Under the pieces are notes generated by a model. That model was not told the origin of the DNA, made no database searches, and was given only the letters and a program-made list of their open reading frames with translations. The translations under genes were made by a program, and so were the position numbers. A stretch of DNA of 22,615 bases from JBHPGW01 sp042569785 (GTDB taxonomy: Bacteria; Planctomycetota; Phycisphaerae; Sedimentisphaerales; Anaerobacaceae): NCBI GenBank assembly GCA_042569785.1, contig JBHPGW010000043.1, positions 1 through 22,615 of the forward strand. Reading direction: 5' to 3'. Shown piece by piece: positions 1 through 7,121 of the stretch; position 1 is the stretch's first letter; each line of letters starts with the position of its first letter.

Positions 1-47
1 TGGTACAATTTTCAACCGCCCGCCAGGTGGTACACTTTTGCTCCGCC
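1..47. mobile_element. Probable end of an IS21-type insertion sequence (remnant)
   Basis: Two imperfect direct copies of a 20-base unit lie at 1-20 and 28-47. Both begin TGGTACA, contain TTTT and end CCGCC, and 16 of 20 bases match. Repeated terminal units starting TGGTACA-N-TTTT and spaced about 27 bases apart are typical of IS21-family ends. No transposase gene is visible, because the rest of the element would lie left of the window. A sequence break at a repeated element is a common cause of a contig edge. The family assignment rests on memory of the motif only. Confidence 0.4.
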
Positions 48-56
48 GTTTACATA

Positions 57-84
57 TTGCAAATATTGATTTTTGTGCTATTCT
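57..84 (+). promoter_or_regulatory. Candidate sigma-70 promoter for the thioesterase gene
   Basis: TTGCAA (57-62) is followed after 16 bases by TATTCT (79-84), with a TG one base upstream of the -10 (76-77), giving an extended -10. Transcription would start about 20 bases before the ATG at 112. The sequence AGGTG at 102-106 could serve as ribosome binding site. Confidence 0.4.
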
Positions 85-111
85 TCTGTTTTTGGTTGCG
101 ACAGGTGATAA

Positions 112-525
112 ATGGATTTTCCTGAAAAAGTAACAGTACAAAAACACGTCATAACGATCAGACCACGCTATAGTGAGACGGATCGGGGTGGCGTTGTTCA
201 TCACAGTGTTTATCCGGTTTGGTTTGAGATGGGCAGGACAGAACTTTTGCGTGTTAACAGGGTTGCGTATAAGGACCTGGAAGCAGCCGGTGTGCATTTC
301 GTTGTTGCCAGGCTGAATATAAAATATTGTCGGCCTGCAGACTACGATGAGAAACTGGAACTGGAAACGGCCTGCTCAGGGGTCTCTGCCAGCAAAATCG
401 AACATATCTATAAACTTATTCGCAGCGATGATGGTGTTATCATTGCTGAAGGCTCAAGCGTATTAGCTTGTGTCAATGAACAAGGTAAGGTTCGCCGAAT
501 ACCGGAATTTATGTATCCAGCGTAA
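112..525 (+). CDS. Acyl-CoA thioesterase, YbgC/FadM (4HBT hot-dog) family
   Basis: The 137-residue product has the length and motifs of a single hot-dog domain thioesterase, which hydrolyses acyl-CoA thioesters in the cytoplasm. Residues 20-47 carry the family signature Y-S-E-T-D...G-V-V-H-H...Y..W-F-E..R-T-E-L-L. D24 matches the position of the catalytic aspartate of 4-hydroxybenzoyl-CoA thioesterase, and E39 falls in the conserved helix. The usual tyrosine or aromatic after V-V is a histidine here (V-V-H-H), a mild variation. The gene stands alone: it has its own putative promoter, and a promoter for the next gene follows. The substrate cannot be read from the sequence. It lacks the Tol-Pal neighbours that often accompany ybgC. 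Confidence 0.88.
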   Translation: MDFPEKVTVQKHVITIRPRYSETDRGGVVHHSVYPVWFEMGRTELLRVNRVAYKDLEAAGVHFVVARLNIKYCRPADYDEKLELETACSGVSASKIEHIYKLIRSDDGVIIAEGSSVLACVNEQGKVRRIPEFMYPA

Positions 526-570
526 TTGCGAGTCTTTAACCGAACAAATGTCGAAACTTAAGAGAAAAAT

Positions 571-599
571 TTGACTTGGTTTAGTCAAACTACTACAAT
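571..599 (+). promoter_or_regulatory. Sigma-70 promoter with overlapping palindrome, upstream of HPr
   Basis: TTGACT (571-576) and TACAAT (594-599) are separated by exactly 17 bases, a near-consensus sigma-70 promoter. The -35 hexamer is also the left arm of a perfect inverted repeat, TTGACT-N6-AGTCAA (571-588), so a regulator bound there would cover the -35 and spacer. Transcription would start near 606, leaving a leader of about 87 bases before the HPr start. The rest of the gap (526-692) shows no further clear structure. Confidence 0.65.
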
Positions 600-692
600 G
601 CTGACAGGTATCAGTGTGACTCACGCTGGAATTTGCTAAGGTCGAGGTCAGTTTGATTAAATAATAACAAGAATCGTAGAAAAGTCGGTGAA

Positions 693-1025
693 ATGGTAAC
701 GACTAAAGCCGAAGTTGGAGAAGAGAGTTTGGAAAAGATAGTTTGTGAAGCAACCATCGAGATTAAAAATGCCGATGGTCTTCATATGCGCCCCATGATG
801 CAGTTTGTCGATGTAGCGGCACAATATAAAGCTGACCTTTCGGTTAGTAACGGCGAGACGACTGTCGACGGCAAGAGCATTATGCAGATGACTTTATTGG
901 CTTCTACTGTTGGCACCAAGCTCAAGATAATAGCCCAGGGCCAGGACGCTGCCCAGGCAATTGAGGCACTGCGTGAACTCGTGGAAGAAAAAATGTTTGA
1001 CGAGCCGCCGCCCCAAAAAAAGTAA
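693..1025 (+). CDS. ptsH: HPr-family phosphocarrier protein
   Basis: This is a small phosphocarrier that accepts phosphate from enzyme I on a histidine. Residues 29-34 read G-L-H-M-R-P, with H31 as the phosphorylated histidine of the usual GLHARP motif. S62 in K-S-I-M lies where the regulatory serine of HPr is phosphorylated by HPr kinase. At 110 residues it is longer than the usual ~88 because of an N-terminal extension of about 17. A TTG at 729 with GGAG at 717-720 would give a 98-residue protein and has a better ribosome binding site than the ATG at 693, so the start is uncertain. The enzyme I gene follows 41 bases later. No enzyme II component is in the window, so a regulatory role is possible. 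Confidence 0.9.
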   Translation: MVTTKAEVGEESLEKIVCEATIEIKNADGLHMRPMMQFVDVAAQYKADLSVSNGETTVDGKSIMQMTLLASTVGTKLKIIAQGQDAAQAIEALRELVEEKMFDEPPPQKK

Positions 1026-1066
1026 TTATTTCGCCTTTGGCGGATGTCTGATATTCTGAGGTAACT

Positions 1067-2806
1067 GTGGAAATTAAAAAGGGTATAGCTGTTTCGCCGG
1101 GAATCACTATCGCCAGGGCGCTGATAATTGACTCCGAAGATTATCGAATTCCAAGGCGACTGATAGAGCCTGACCAGCAGGAAAAAGAAGTCCAGCGTGC
1201 CAGGGATGCCTTTAGGGTTGCTGCCGACGAGCTGGCCGAGCTCCAGGCCGAGCACGAAGATCTCGAACAGCGCAGCATCAAAGATATTTTTGCCGTTCAT
1301 CTGCGTTTCCTTCGTGACAGGTCCCTGCGTAAAAAAGTTACCGACATGATAGGCTCGGACCTGGTTACCGCTGAATACGCGGTGTCGGCAACGCTGCGAG
1401 AGATAGCTTCACATTTTACAAAGGTCAAAGACGCATATATCAGTGAACGTGCTGCCGATATTTACGATATCGAGAGAAGGCTGCTGAGATATCTGCTTGG
1501 AACTAAACGTGAAGATGTCGAACACCTTACCGAAAAGGTCGTTGTAGTTGCACGGGAATTGAGTCCCACTCAAACGGCCGGCTTTAACAGAGAGTTTGTC
1601 AAAGGTCTGGCAACCGATGCCGGCGGAAGAACCAGTCACACCGCTATCGTGGCGAGGTCGCTTGGAATACCTGCTGTTGTCGCACTTGAGGATCTGACAG
1701 AATCGGTCAGGGGCTCAGACACCATAATCATCGACGGTAATCGTGGTATTGTCATTGTTAATCCTGATGCCGACACCCTCGAGCAATACGAAACCTATTC
1801 GCGGGAATTCATCGCTCTTGAAAATAAACTCGGAGCCTTAAAGGAAAAACCAGCACAGACTCGTGATGGGGTAACGATCACGATTCTTGGTAATATAGAA
1901 TTTCCAGACGAAGCCGGGATTGTACTCGAAAAAGGCGGGGACGGTATCGGGCTTTACCGTACCGAATTCCTTTACCTAAACAGTATTACCGAACCCACGG
2001 AACAGCAGCATTACGAGGCATACGCCGAAACCGTAAGCGTTTTCAAACATCGCCCGGTGATAATAAGAACTGTCGACCTCGGTGCGGACAAATATACCCA
2101 GAGCAAGCGTTTCGCCAGGGAGCCGAATCCGTTTCTCGGACTGCGATCGATAAGATTCTGCCTGCAGAATCTTGATATGTTCAAAACACAATTGCGGGCA
2201 ATTCTAAGAGCTTCGATTCTCGGCGAAGTAAAAATAATGTTTCCATTGATAACCAATCTCCAGGAACTCAAGCAGGCCAGGATGCTCTTACGCGACGTCA
2301 TGGAGGATCTCGACGAAGAATCCATCAGCTACAACAGAGATATTGAAGTCGGCATTATGGTCGAAACACCTTCGGCGGCACTAACGGCTTTTACGCTTGC
2401 CAGGGACGCCGACTTCTTCAGTATCGGTACCAACGATTTGACCCAATACACCCTCGCTGTTGACCGCGGCAATGAGCTGGTTTCAACACTGTATTCCTCA
2501 GCCGACCCCGCCGTACTAAGGCTCATAAGAACTGTTATACAGGACGCCCATAAGGCCCAGATTGATATAAGCATATGCGGCGAAATGGCTTCTGAGCCCG
2601 AATCTGTCATGTTGCTGCTTGGGATGGGAGTGAAAACCATCTCGATCGCACCGCCAATGATACCGGAAATAAAGCAGATCATAAGGTCGGTAACTATTGA
2701 GGACTGCAACCAGCTTGCCAGAAAAGTACTCAGCATGAATTCAGAAAGACAGATATCATCATATCTGAGAGATTCAGCCAGAAAAATAATACCAGAAGCC
2801 TTCTAA
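1067..2806 (+). CDS. ptsI: Phosphoenolpyruvate-protein phosphotransferase (PTS enzyme I)
   Basis: Enzyme I transfers phosphate from PEP to HPr in the cytoplasm. The 579-residue length is normal. Residues 1-145 are the N-terminal helical/swivel region. The active-site histidine is H191 in G-G-R-T-S-H-T-A-I-V-A-R. The PEP-binding barrel (about 265-550) has G-L-Y-R-T-E-F (295-301), R334 in I-I-R-T-V-D, N-P-F-L-G-L-R (354-360), and the catalytic cysteine C504 in I-C-G-E-M-A. The start is GTG at 1067, preceded by a TGAGGT ribosome binding site at 1057-1062; its in-frame position fits the usual M-x-I-x-K-G-I-A-V-S-P-G start of the family. It is probably co-transcribed with the HPr gene. No terminator hairpin is evident after it. 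Confidence 0.96.
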   Translation: MEIKKGIAVSPGITIARALIIDSEDYRIPRRLIEPDQQEKEVQRARDAFRVAADELAELQAEHEDLEQRSIKDIFAVHLRFLRDRSLRKKVTDMIGSDLVTAEYAVSATLREIASHFTKVKDAYISERAADIYDIERRLLRYLLGTKREDVEHLTEKVVVVARELSPTQTAGFNREFVKGLATDAGGRTSHTAIVARSLGIPAVVALEDLTESVRGSDTIIIDGNRGIVIVNPDADTLEQYETYSREFIALENKLGALKEKPAQTRDGVTITILGNIEFPDEAGIVLEKGGDGIGLYRTEFLYLNSITEPTEQQHYEAYAETVSVFKHRPVIIRTVDLGADKYTQSKRFAREPNPFLGLRSIRFCLQNLDMFKTQLRAILRASILGEVKIMFPLITNLQELKQARMLLRDVMEDLDEESISYNRDIEVGIMVETPSAALTAFTLARDADFFSIGTNDLTQYTLAVDRGNELVSTLYSSADPAVLRLIRTVIQDAHKAQIDISICGEMASEPESVMLLLGMGVKTISIAPPMIPEIKQIIRSVTIEDCNQLARKVLSMNSERQISSYLRDSARKIIPEAF

Positions 2807-2856
2807 AGTGTGTGAGATTTTTTCTGGCAAAAAAAACAAACTGAATCGGTCAAAAT

Positions 2857-2865
2857 TGCTATACT
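2857..2865 (+). promoter_or_regulatory. Candidate extended -10 promoter for archease-rtcB
   Basis: TG at 2857-2858, one base, then TATACT at 2860-2865 forms a good extended -10 element. No convincing -35 lies 16-18 bases upstream. Transcription would start around 2872, only about 12 bases before the archease ATG. Confidence 0.4.
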
Positions 2866-2883
2866 ATGCAGTGAGCGTGCGCT

Positions 2884-3306
2884 ATGAAAAAAGTATATTG
2901 GGAGCATTTCGACCATCAGGCTGATATCGGTATTCGCGGTGTTGGGACAGAAATGGCCCAGGCCTTCGAGCAGGCTGCGATCGCTTTGACAGCGGTTGTC
3001 ACTGAGTCTGAAAAGGTTGAGCCGATACGCGAAATCCAAATTGCCTGTCAGGCTGACGGCGATGAGCAGTTGTTTATCGACTGGATCAGTTCTCTTATCT
3101 ATGAAATGTCTACATGGGGTATGCTGTTTTGCAAATTCGAGGTTAGTATAGAGGCTGATCACTTGCGGGCAAAGGTTTGGGGGCAGCAGGTTGATGTTGA
3201 AATACATCAGCCGAGCGTTGAAGTTAAAGGCGCTACTTATACCGCTTTGAGTGTCACCTGCGATAAGGACGGCAAATGGATTGCTCAGTGTGTTGTCGAC
3301 GTTTGA
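2884..3306 (+). CDS. Archease (RtcB-activating protein)
   Basis: Archease accelerates guanylylation of the RtcB RNA ligase and is needed for multiple turnover. The 140-residue product has the expected length. It opens with the family pattern W-E-H-F-D-H-Q-A-D-I-G-I (6-17), with D14 the conserved metal-binding acid, and ends in V-V-D-V (137-140), the conserved C-terminal acid. The internal V-E-V-K-G-A-T-Y-T-A-L segment matches the conserved K-G-x-T region. The rtcB gene follows 20 bases downstream, which is the common partner arrangement and strongly supports the call. The ATG has only a weak ribosome binding site. Confidence 0.93.
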   Translation: MKKVYWEHFDHQADIGIRGVGTEMAQAFEQAAIALTAVVTESEKVEPIREIQIACQADGDEQLFIDWISSLIYEMSTWGMLFCKFEVSIEADHLRAKVWGQQVDVEIHQPSVEVKGATYTALSVTCDKDGKWIAQCVVDV

Positions 3307-3326
3307 ATATTCGGGGGGAAATTATT

Positions 3327-4757
3327 ATGGAAACGAAACGGTTGAAAAGGCGGTCTCAATATCAGTGGATACTTGAGCCATTCGGTAAGATGCGTGTGCC
3401 GGCAGTTTTTTTTGGCGATGAAACTTTGATAAGGCAGATGGACGAAAAGGTTTCTGAGCAGGCGGTTAATGTTGCGTCATTGCCTGGGATCGTACAGGCC
3501 TCTTACGTGATGCCGGACGGGCATTGGGGGTACGGCTTTCCTATCGGTGGAGTGGCAGCTTTCGACCCGGATAAGAACGGGGTTATTTCGGCCGGTGGAG
3601 TCGGCTTTGATATAGCCTGCGGGGTTCGGGCGTTGCGAACAGGGTTGACTGTGGATGACATCGAGCCTGTAAAAAAAACGTTAGCTGATTTGTTGGCTCA
3701 TAAGATACCGGCTGGTGTGGGAAGTACGGGAAAGATAAGTCTAAGCCCTGCTCGGATGGACGATATGCTCGCAGGCGGCGCACGCTGGGCGGTTGACAGT
3801 GGTTATGGAACTGCTGACGATCTGCTGCACATGGAAGAGGAAGGTCGTATGGCTGGCGCCGTTGCGGGGTATGTTTCCGATCATGCGAAGAAACGTCAGA
3901 GAAATCAGGTCGGTACGCTTGGTTCGGGCAACCATTATCTTGAAATTCAGTTAGTTACTGAGATTTTCGATACTGGAATAGCTGCGGCTTATGGGCTTAA
4001 AGAAGGTGATATTGTTGTCGGTATTCACTGCGGTTCCCGCGGCTTAGGCCATCAGATAGGTACCGACTTTTTGAAAACGATGGTCGAGTCGGCTCAAAAG
4101 CATGGGCTCGAACTGCCTGAGCGTGAGTTGGCGTGTGCGCCGATCAAGTCTTCTCTTGGCAAGAAGTATATCGGTGCAATGAGGGCTGGTATCAATTGCG
4201 CGATGGCGAATCGGCAGGTGTTGACACATCTACTGAGGGAGGCTTTTGATTATATGTTTGCCGGCTCTGATCTGACGCTGATCTATGATGTTTCGCATAA
4301 TACCTGTAAAGAAGAAGAGCACATTGTTGAAGGCAGGGAAAAGCGGCTGTTCGTTCATCGCAAGGGTGCTACGCGTTCTTTCGGGCCGGGCAGTAAAGAT
4401 GTGCCAGCCGATTATCGTGATGTTGGTCAGCCTGTACTGATAGGCGGTACTATGGGGACTGCTTCTTATATTTTGGCCGGGACCGCTGAGAGTATGAATT
4501 TGGCTTTTGGCTCTTCGTGTCATGGCGCGGGTCGAAGTATGAGCCGAACCAAGGCTAAAAAGCAATGGCGCGGCGGCGATGTAGTTCGGTCGTTAGCCTC
4601 ACGCGGTATAGTTATCCGAAGTCCATCTATGCGCGGCGTAGCTGAAGAAGCGCCGGATGCATACAAAAACGTAACCGCGGTCGTCGAGGCGGCACACCAA
4701 GCGAAGCTGTCATGCAAAGTGGCAAAATTAAAACCTTTGGTCTGCGTTAAAGGTTAG
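3327..4757 (+). CDS. rtcB: RNA-splicing ligase RtcB
   Basis: RtcB joins RNA ends carrying 2',3'-cyclic phosphate or 3'-phosphate to 5'-OH ends, using GTP and Mn2+. The 476-residue product is near the length of archaeal RtcB, and its key residues fall at almost the same numbers as in Pyrococcus: D95 and C98 (F-D-I-A-C-G-V), N202 and H203 (G-S-G-N-H), H234 (H-C-G-S-R-G), H324 (V-S-H-N) and H399 in S-C-H-G-A-G-R, the guanylylated histidine. All metal and active-site residues are present. The ATG at 3327 was chosen over an in-frame start at 3276 because it has GGGGGGAA at 3313-3320 and gives the usual N-terminus, without overlapping archease. Its stop overlaps the convergent lipoprotein gene by four bases. 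Confidence 0.97.
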   Translation: METKRLKRRSQYQWILEPFGKMRVPAVFFGDETLIRQMDEKVSEQAVNVASLPGIVQASYVMPDGHWGYGFPIGGVAAFDPDKNGVISAGGVGFDIACGVRALRTGLTVDDIEPVKKTLADLLAHKIPAGVGSTGKISLSPARMDDMLAGGARWAVDSGYGTADDLLHMEEEGRMAGAVAGYVSDHAKKRQRNQVGTLGSGNHYLEIQLVTEIFDTGIAAAYGLKEGDIVVGIHCGSRGLGHQIGTDFLKTMVESAQKHGLELPERELACAPIKSSLGKKYIGAMRAGINCAMANRQVLTHLLREAFDYMFAGSDLTLIYDVSHNTCKEEEHIVEGREKRLFVHRKGATRSFGPGSKDVPADYRDVGQPVLIGGTMGTASYILAGTAESMNLAFGSSCHGAGRSMSRTKAKKQWRGGDVVRSLASRGIVIRSPSMRGVAEEAPDAYKNVTAVVEAAHQAKLSCKVAKLKPLVCVKG

Positions 4758-5164
4758 GGGGTATCTGAGATTTTTTGGCCTATGACTTCGCCTGTCCACC
4801 TTGGTGTGATCCACTGGCCTTTAAGGGTGTCGCCATCGATGGCAGCTTTTAATTCTATTGTGAATTCGCGTTCACGGTACTTTCTTAGCATACTGAAAGA
4901 TACCTGGTCGTCTTCAACCTTTAGGTTAGTAACAGGGATTAGTTTGTCGTTGCGTCCCTGGTATGTAGCTGTGAGGTCCTCATTGACCATGAGTTTGCGC
5001 ACTCGTGTACCTCGCCGAGTAATGGTAGTAAGTTCCCATGTCCCGACAATTGCAGGGACCTTGGGGGTGGTGCCTGCAATGTTGGAAGAACATCCGAAAG
5101 AACCTAAAGTTAAGGTTGCGAAAAACATGATCAAAGATAACTTGGCAAGGTGTTTTGTGTTAAT
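4754..5164 (-). CDS. Small lipoprotein with a lipocalin-like beta domain, probable ATT start
   Basis: I do not recognise a named family. Reading from ATT at 5164-5162 gives 136 residues with a good lipoprotein signal: a basic start (K4, H5, K8), a hydrophobic stretch 9-20 and G-S-F-G-C with C25 as the lipid-modified cysteine. The mature part (about 35-130) has G-T-W-E-L, alternating strands, and D-G-D-T-L-K-G-Q-W, a pattern common in small secreted lipocalin-like lipoproteins of Planctomycetes. AAGGAG on the minus strand (5172-5177) sits 7 bases before the ATT. The next in-frame starts, TTG at 5134 and ATG at 5128, have no ribosome binding site and cut off the basic part of the signal. The upstream minus-strand gene is 34 bases away, so the two are probably co-transcribed. 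Confidence 0.7.
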   Translation of the reverse strand: MNTKHLAKLSLIMFFATLTLGSFGCSSNIAGTTPKVPAIVGTWELTTITRRGTRVRKLMVNEDLTATYQGRNDKLIPVTNLKVEDDQVSFSMLRKYREREFTIELKAAIDGDTLKGQWITPRWTGEVIGQKISDTP

Positions 5165-5171
5165 ATTGAAT

Positions 5172-5177
5172 CTCCTT
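5172..5177 (-). promoter_or_regulatory. Ribosome binding site supporting an ATT start
   Basis: The minus strand reads AAGGAG, then seven bases, then ATT at 5164. This is a near-perfect Shine-Dalgarno sequence at the ideal distance. No ATG, GTG or TTG lies at that position. The neighbouring minus-strand gene uses the same AAGGAG at 5769-5774, six bases before its ATG. Confidence 0.55.
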
Positions 5178-5198
5178 TTTAATGGTAATAATTTTTTA

Positions 5199-5762
5199 TT
5201 AAGGTTTTTTCTGTTCTGCGAGCCAGGTTAGAGCAGCTCTTGCGACGATTTCGTGGCCTCCGTCGAAAATAGTTACCCGCTTGTTGCCGGAAGTTTTTCT
5301 AAATAAAGGTTGTTTGCTGCTATAGAGAGGATCGTTCGACGGCTTTTTAAAATGCGGCGGGACCTTTATGTTTTTGACAAAGTAGCTGATGTTCTCTTTC
5401 GAGATGCGATCTTTTTCGGGAACCAGCAGATTGAATGCGTTGAGCGAATGGTCGATAGGGATATTGTCGTCTCTTATTCCTGCGTTTATGTCTATCGCGA
5501 ATTTTAAGTTTTCATTAAGAAAAGGTACCGGGGACCTTTTTTTGTATTCGAGGTCGACTGCTGGGCTTTGACCGGGAACTCCGCCGCAGGATTTTACGAC
5601 TTCGTCAGCGTATCCTGTTTCGCCTATTTTCATGCACTGTTGGTACCAGAGTTTGAGGTCGGTAACAGGTACCCATGCCGATACGCCCGCCCATATATTC
5701 GGTGCTCTGCCTGCCAGGCACAAAGTCAAGGCCAAGATTTTCAGTGTTTTTGCCACGCCCAT
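5199..5762 (-). CDS. Exported C-terminal half of an alpha/beta hydrolase (nucleophile half missing)
   Basis: The 187-residue product matches the C-terminal half of a secreted alpha/beta hydrolase of the prolyl-oligopeptidase/acetylxylan-esterase type. It begins with what looks like its own signal peptide (basic K5 and K8, then a hydrophobic run) and passes directly into A-G-R-A-P-N-I-W-A-G-V-S-A-W-V-P, which in full-length relatives follows the nucleophile elbow. The aspartate region (D-I-N-A-G-I-R-D-D...H-S-L-N-A-F-N) and the catalytic histidine in F-D-G-G-H-E are present, but no G-x-S-x-G motif is. An internal in-frame deletion of the first half of the fold is the simplest reading, so this is probably inactive. 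The start at 5762 has AAGGAG at 5769-5774; a longer reading frame back to 5873 lacks such support. Confidence 0.7.
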   Translation of the reverse strand: MGVAKTLKILALTLCLAGRAPNIWAGVSAWVPVTDLKLWYQQCMKIGETGYADEVVKSCGGVPGQSPAVDLEYKKRSPVPFLNENLKFAIDINAGIRDDNIPIDHSLNAFNLLVPEKDRISKENISYFVKNIKVPPHFKKPSNDPLYSSKQPLFRKTSGNKRVTIFDGGHEIVARAALTWLAEQKKP

Positions 5763-5845
5763 TTTGAACTCCTTAAAGACAGTGTATATTCCGGAATTTT
5801 TTATGAAATTGCAAGTACTTTCGGGCCCGTTTTGATAAATATGTT

Positions 5846-5874
5846 TTGTAACCGAATGGGCAATCGAATACAAT
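5846..5874 (+). promoter_or_regulatory. Candidate sigma-70 promoter for the large redox/propeller operon
   Basis: TTGTAA (5846-5851) and TACAAT (5869-5874) are 17 bases apart. Transcription would begin near 5881, leaving a leader of about 33 bases before the ATG at 5914. This is the only good promoter seen before the long run of plus-strand genes up to 21816. The divergent minus-strand gene starts at 5762, so the 150-base gap is a shared control region. Confidence 0.55.
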
Positions 5875-5913
5875 AATTTGGGACAAAAGGTTCAAAGCAA
5901 ACTAAACGGTATT

Positions 5914-7107
5914 ATGAAAAAGACAATTAAGCTAATTTTGGTGTTAGTGGCTTTTGTTTTGGCCTGGGCGATAGTTGTCGGCGTGGCTGTTTCGAGAAGA
6001 ACGAATCGAGAGACTGCGGTTAATGTCACTGAAGCACCGGTAACAGCAGAGCAAAACGAGAATTGGCCGATGTTTCACGGGGCGGCGAATTTGCGGGGGT
6101 TTACAACTGCATCTTTGTCTGATTCACTTGAGCTTGCGTGGAAATTTAAGACCGGCGGCGAAATTAACTCTTCGCCTGCGATCGACGATGGGCTGGTCTT
6201 TATTGGTTCTGCTGACGCGAACGTTTACGCTATCGATTTGCAAAGCGGTAATCAAATCTGGGTGTATAAAACCGGCGGGCCTGTCGAGGCTACAGCTTGT
6301 GTGGTTGACGGCTTGGTTTTTATAGGTTCTGAGGATAGTTTTCTCTATGCACTTGACGCCAGGACAGGTCAACTTAAATTCAAGTATGAAACGGGGGGTA
6401 AAATTTTAAGCTCTGCTAACTATCTGCAAACCAAAGATGAAAAAACTTTGATACTTGTTGGCAGCTATGACGGCAAATTGCATTGTGTGGATTCGGCGGA
6501 TGGCAAACTCGTATGGGCCTATGAAACTGACAGCTATGTCAACGGTAGTGCCGCTGTTGAAGGTGACGCAATAGCTTTCGGCGGTTGTGACGGGAAGATA
6601 CATATTGTTTCGGCTAAAGACGGCAAAGCGATCAAGCGTATTGAAGCTGGCGCCTATATTGCCGGTTCGCCGGCGGTTGTCGATGGGGAGATATTTATCG
6701 GTAATTATGATAGCGTGTTTTTTAAAGCTGACCTAAAGCTTGGGCGGATATTGTGGGAATTTACCGGTTCGGATGAGCCGTATTATTCTTCGCCCGCGGC
6801 TGGGAAAGGCTCAGTTGTCTTCGGCGGCAGGGATAATCGCGTTCACTGTTTGGATATTCAAAGCGGTAAAGAGAAATGGAGTTTTCAGGCGCTTGACGAG
6901 GTTGACAGTTCGCCGGTCATTTGCGGCGATAAGGTTGTGGTAGGCTGCGAGGATGGTCGGCTGTATATGTTAAGGGTTTCTGATGGCAGTAAGGTCTGGT
7001 TGTATGAGATGGGCCAAGCTGTCACTTCATCGCCGGCTGTTGCTAAAGGTAAAATTGTAGTTGGTTGTGACGATGGCTTTGTATACGCGTTCGGGGCCAA
7101 GCGATAG
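5914..7107 (+). CDS. Membrane-anchored PQQ-like eight-blade beta-propeller
   Basis: The 397-residue protein has a basic N-terminus and one hydrophobic helix (about 5-25) acting as signal anchor. A W-P-M-F-H-G-A motif near residue 50 is followed by a propeller. About eight repeats of roughly 40 residues follow, each with the pattern V-F-I-G-S.D..V-Y-A-L-D...G...W.Y.T-G. The eighth is closed by the first strand (L-A-W-K-F-K-T-G). The fold is like BamB and quinoprotein dehydrogenases, but nothing shows bound PQQ or catalysis, so a scaffold or binding role is at least as likely. ATG 5914 was preferred over a TTG at 5878, since it places the basic residues just before the helix. It opens the operon; the next gene is 14 bases downstream. 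Confidence 0.85.
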   Translation: MKKTIKLILVLVAFVLAWAIVVGVAVSRRTNRETAVNVTEAPVTAEQNENWPMFHGAANLRGFTTASLSDSLELAWKFKTGGEINSSPAIDDGLVFIGSADANVYAIDLQSGNQIWVYKTGGPVEATACVVDGLVFIGSEDSFLYALDARTGQLKFKYETGGKILSSANYLQTKDEKTLILVGSYDGKLHCVDSADGKLVWAYETDSYVNGSAAVEGDAIAFGGCDGKIHIVSAKDGKAIKRIEAGAYIAGSPAVVDGEIFIGNYDSVFFKADLKLGRILWEFTGSDEPYYSSPAAGKGSVVFGGRDNRVHCLDIQSGKEKWSFQALDEVDSSPVICGDKVVVGCEDGRLYMLRVSDGSKVWLYEMGQAVTSSPAVAKGKIVVGCDDGFVYAFGAKR

Positions 7108-7121
7108 ACAGGAGCGGTATT

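Noticed and set aside
782..1300. A 172-codon minus-strand reading frame over HPr and the start of enzyme I
   Set aside because: It lies opposite two clear genes, has no recognisable motif, and its composition is that of an antisense shadow.
2807..2883. A terminator after enzyme I in the A/T-rich stretch
   Set aside because: There are T and A runs, but no stable GC-rich hairpin precedes a T run.
3276..3326. An earlier start for RtcB inside archease
   Set aside because: It adds a 17-residue tail copied from the archease frame; the start at 3327 has a strong GGGGGGAA site and the usual family N-terminus.
4782..5231. A 149-codon plus-strand frame over the lipoprotein gene
   Set aside because: It is opposite the lipoprotein frame, which has a signal peptide and ribosome binding site. 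The plus-strand product has no signal, motif or ribosome binding site.
5763..5873. A longer start for the hydrolase remnant, at 5873
   Set aside because: It would put 37 non-conserved residues before the signal peptide. AAGGAG at 5769-5774 clearly serves the ATG at 5762.
5568..5876. A plus-strand frame opposite the hydrolase remnant
   Set aside because: Antisense to a frame with clear hydrolase similarity; no start signal and no motif.
5914..7107. Calling the propeller proteins PQQ-dependent dehydrogenases
   Set aside because: Only the propeller repeats are visible. The acidic and calcium-binding active-site residues and haem c motifs of true quinoprotein dehydrogenases were not found.
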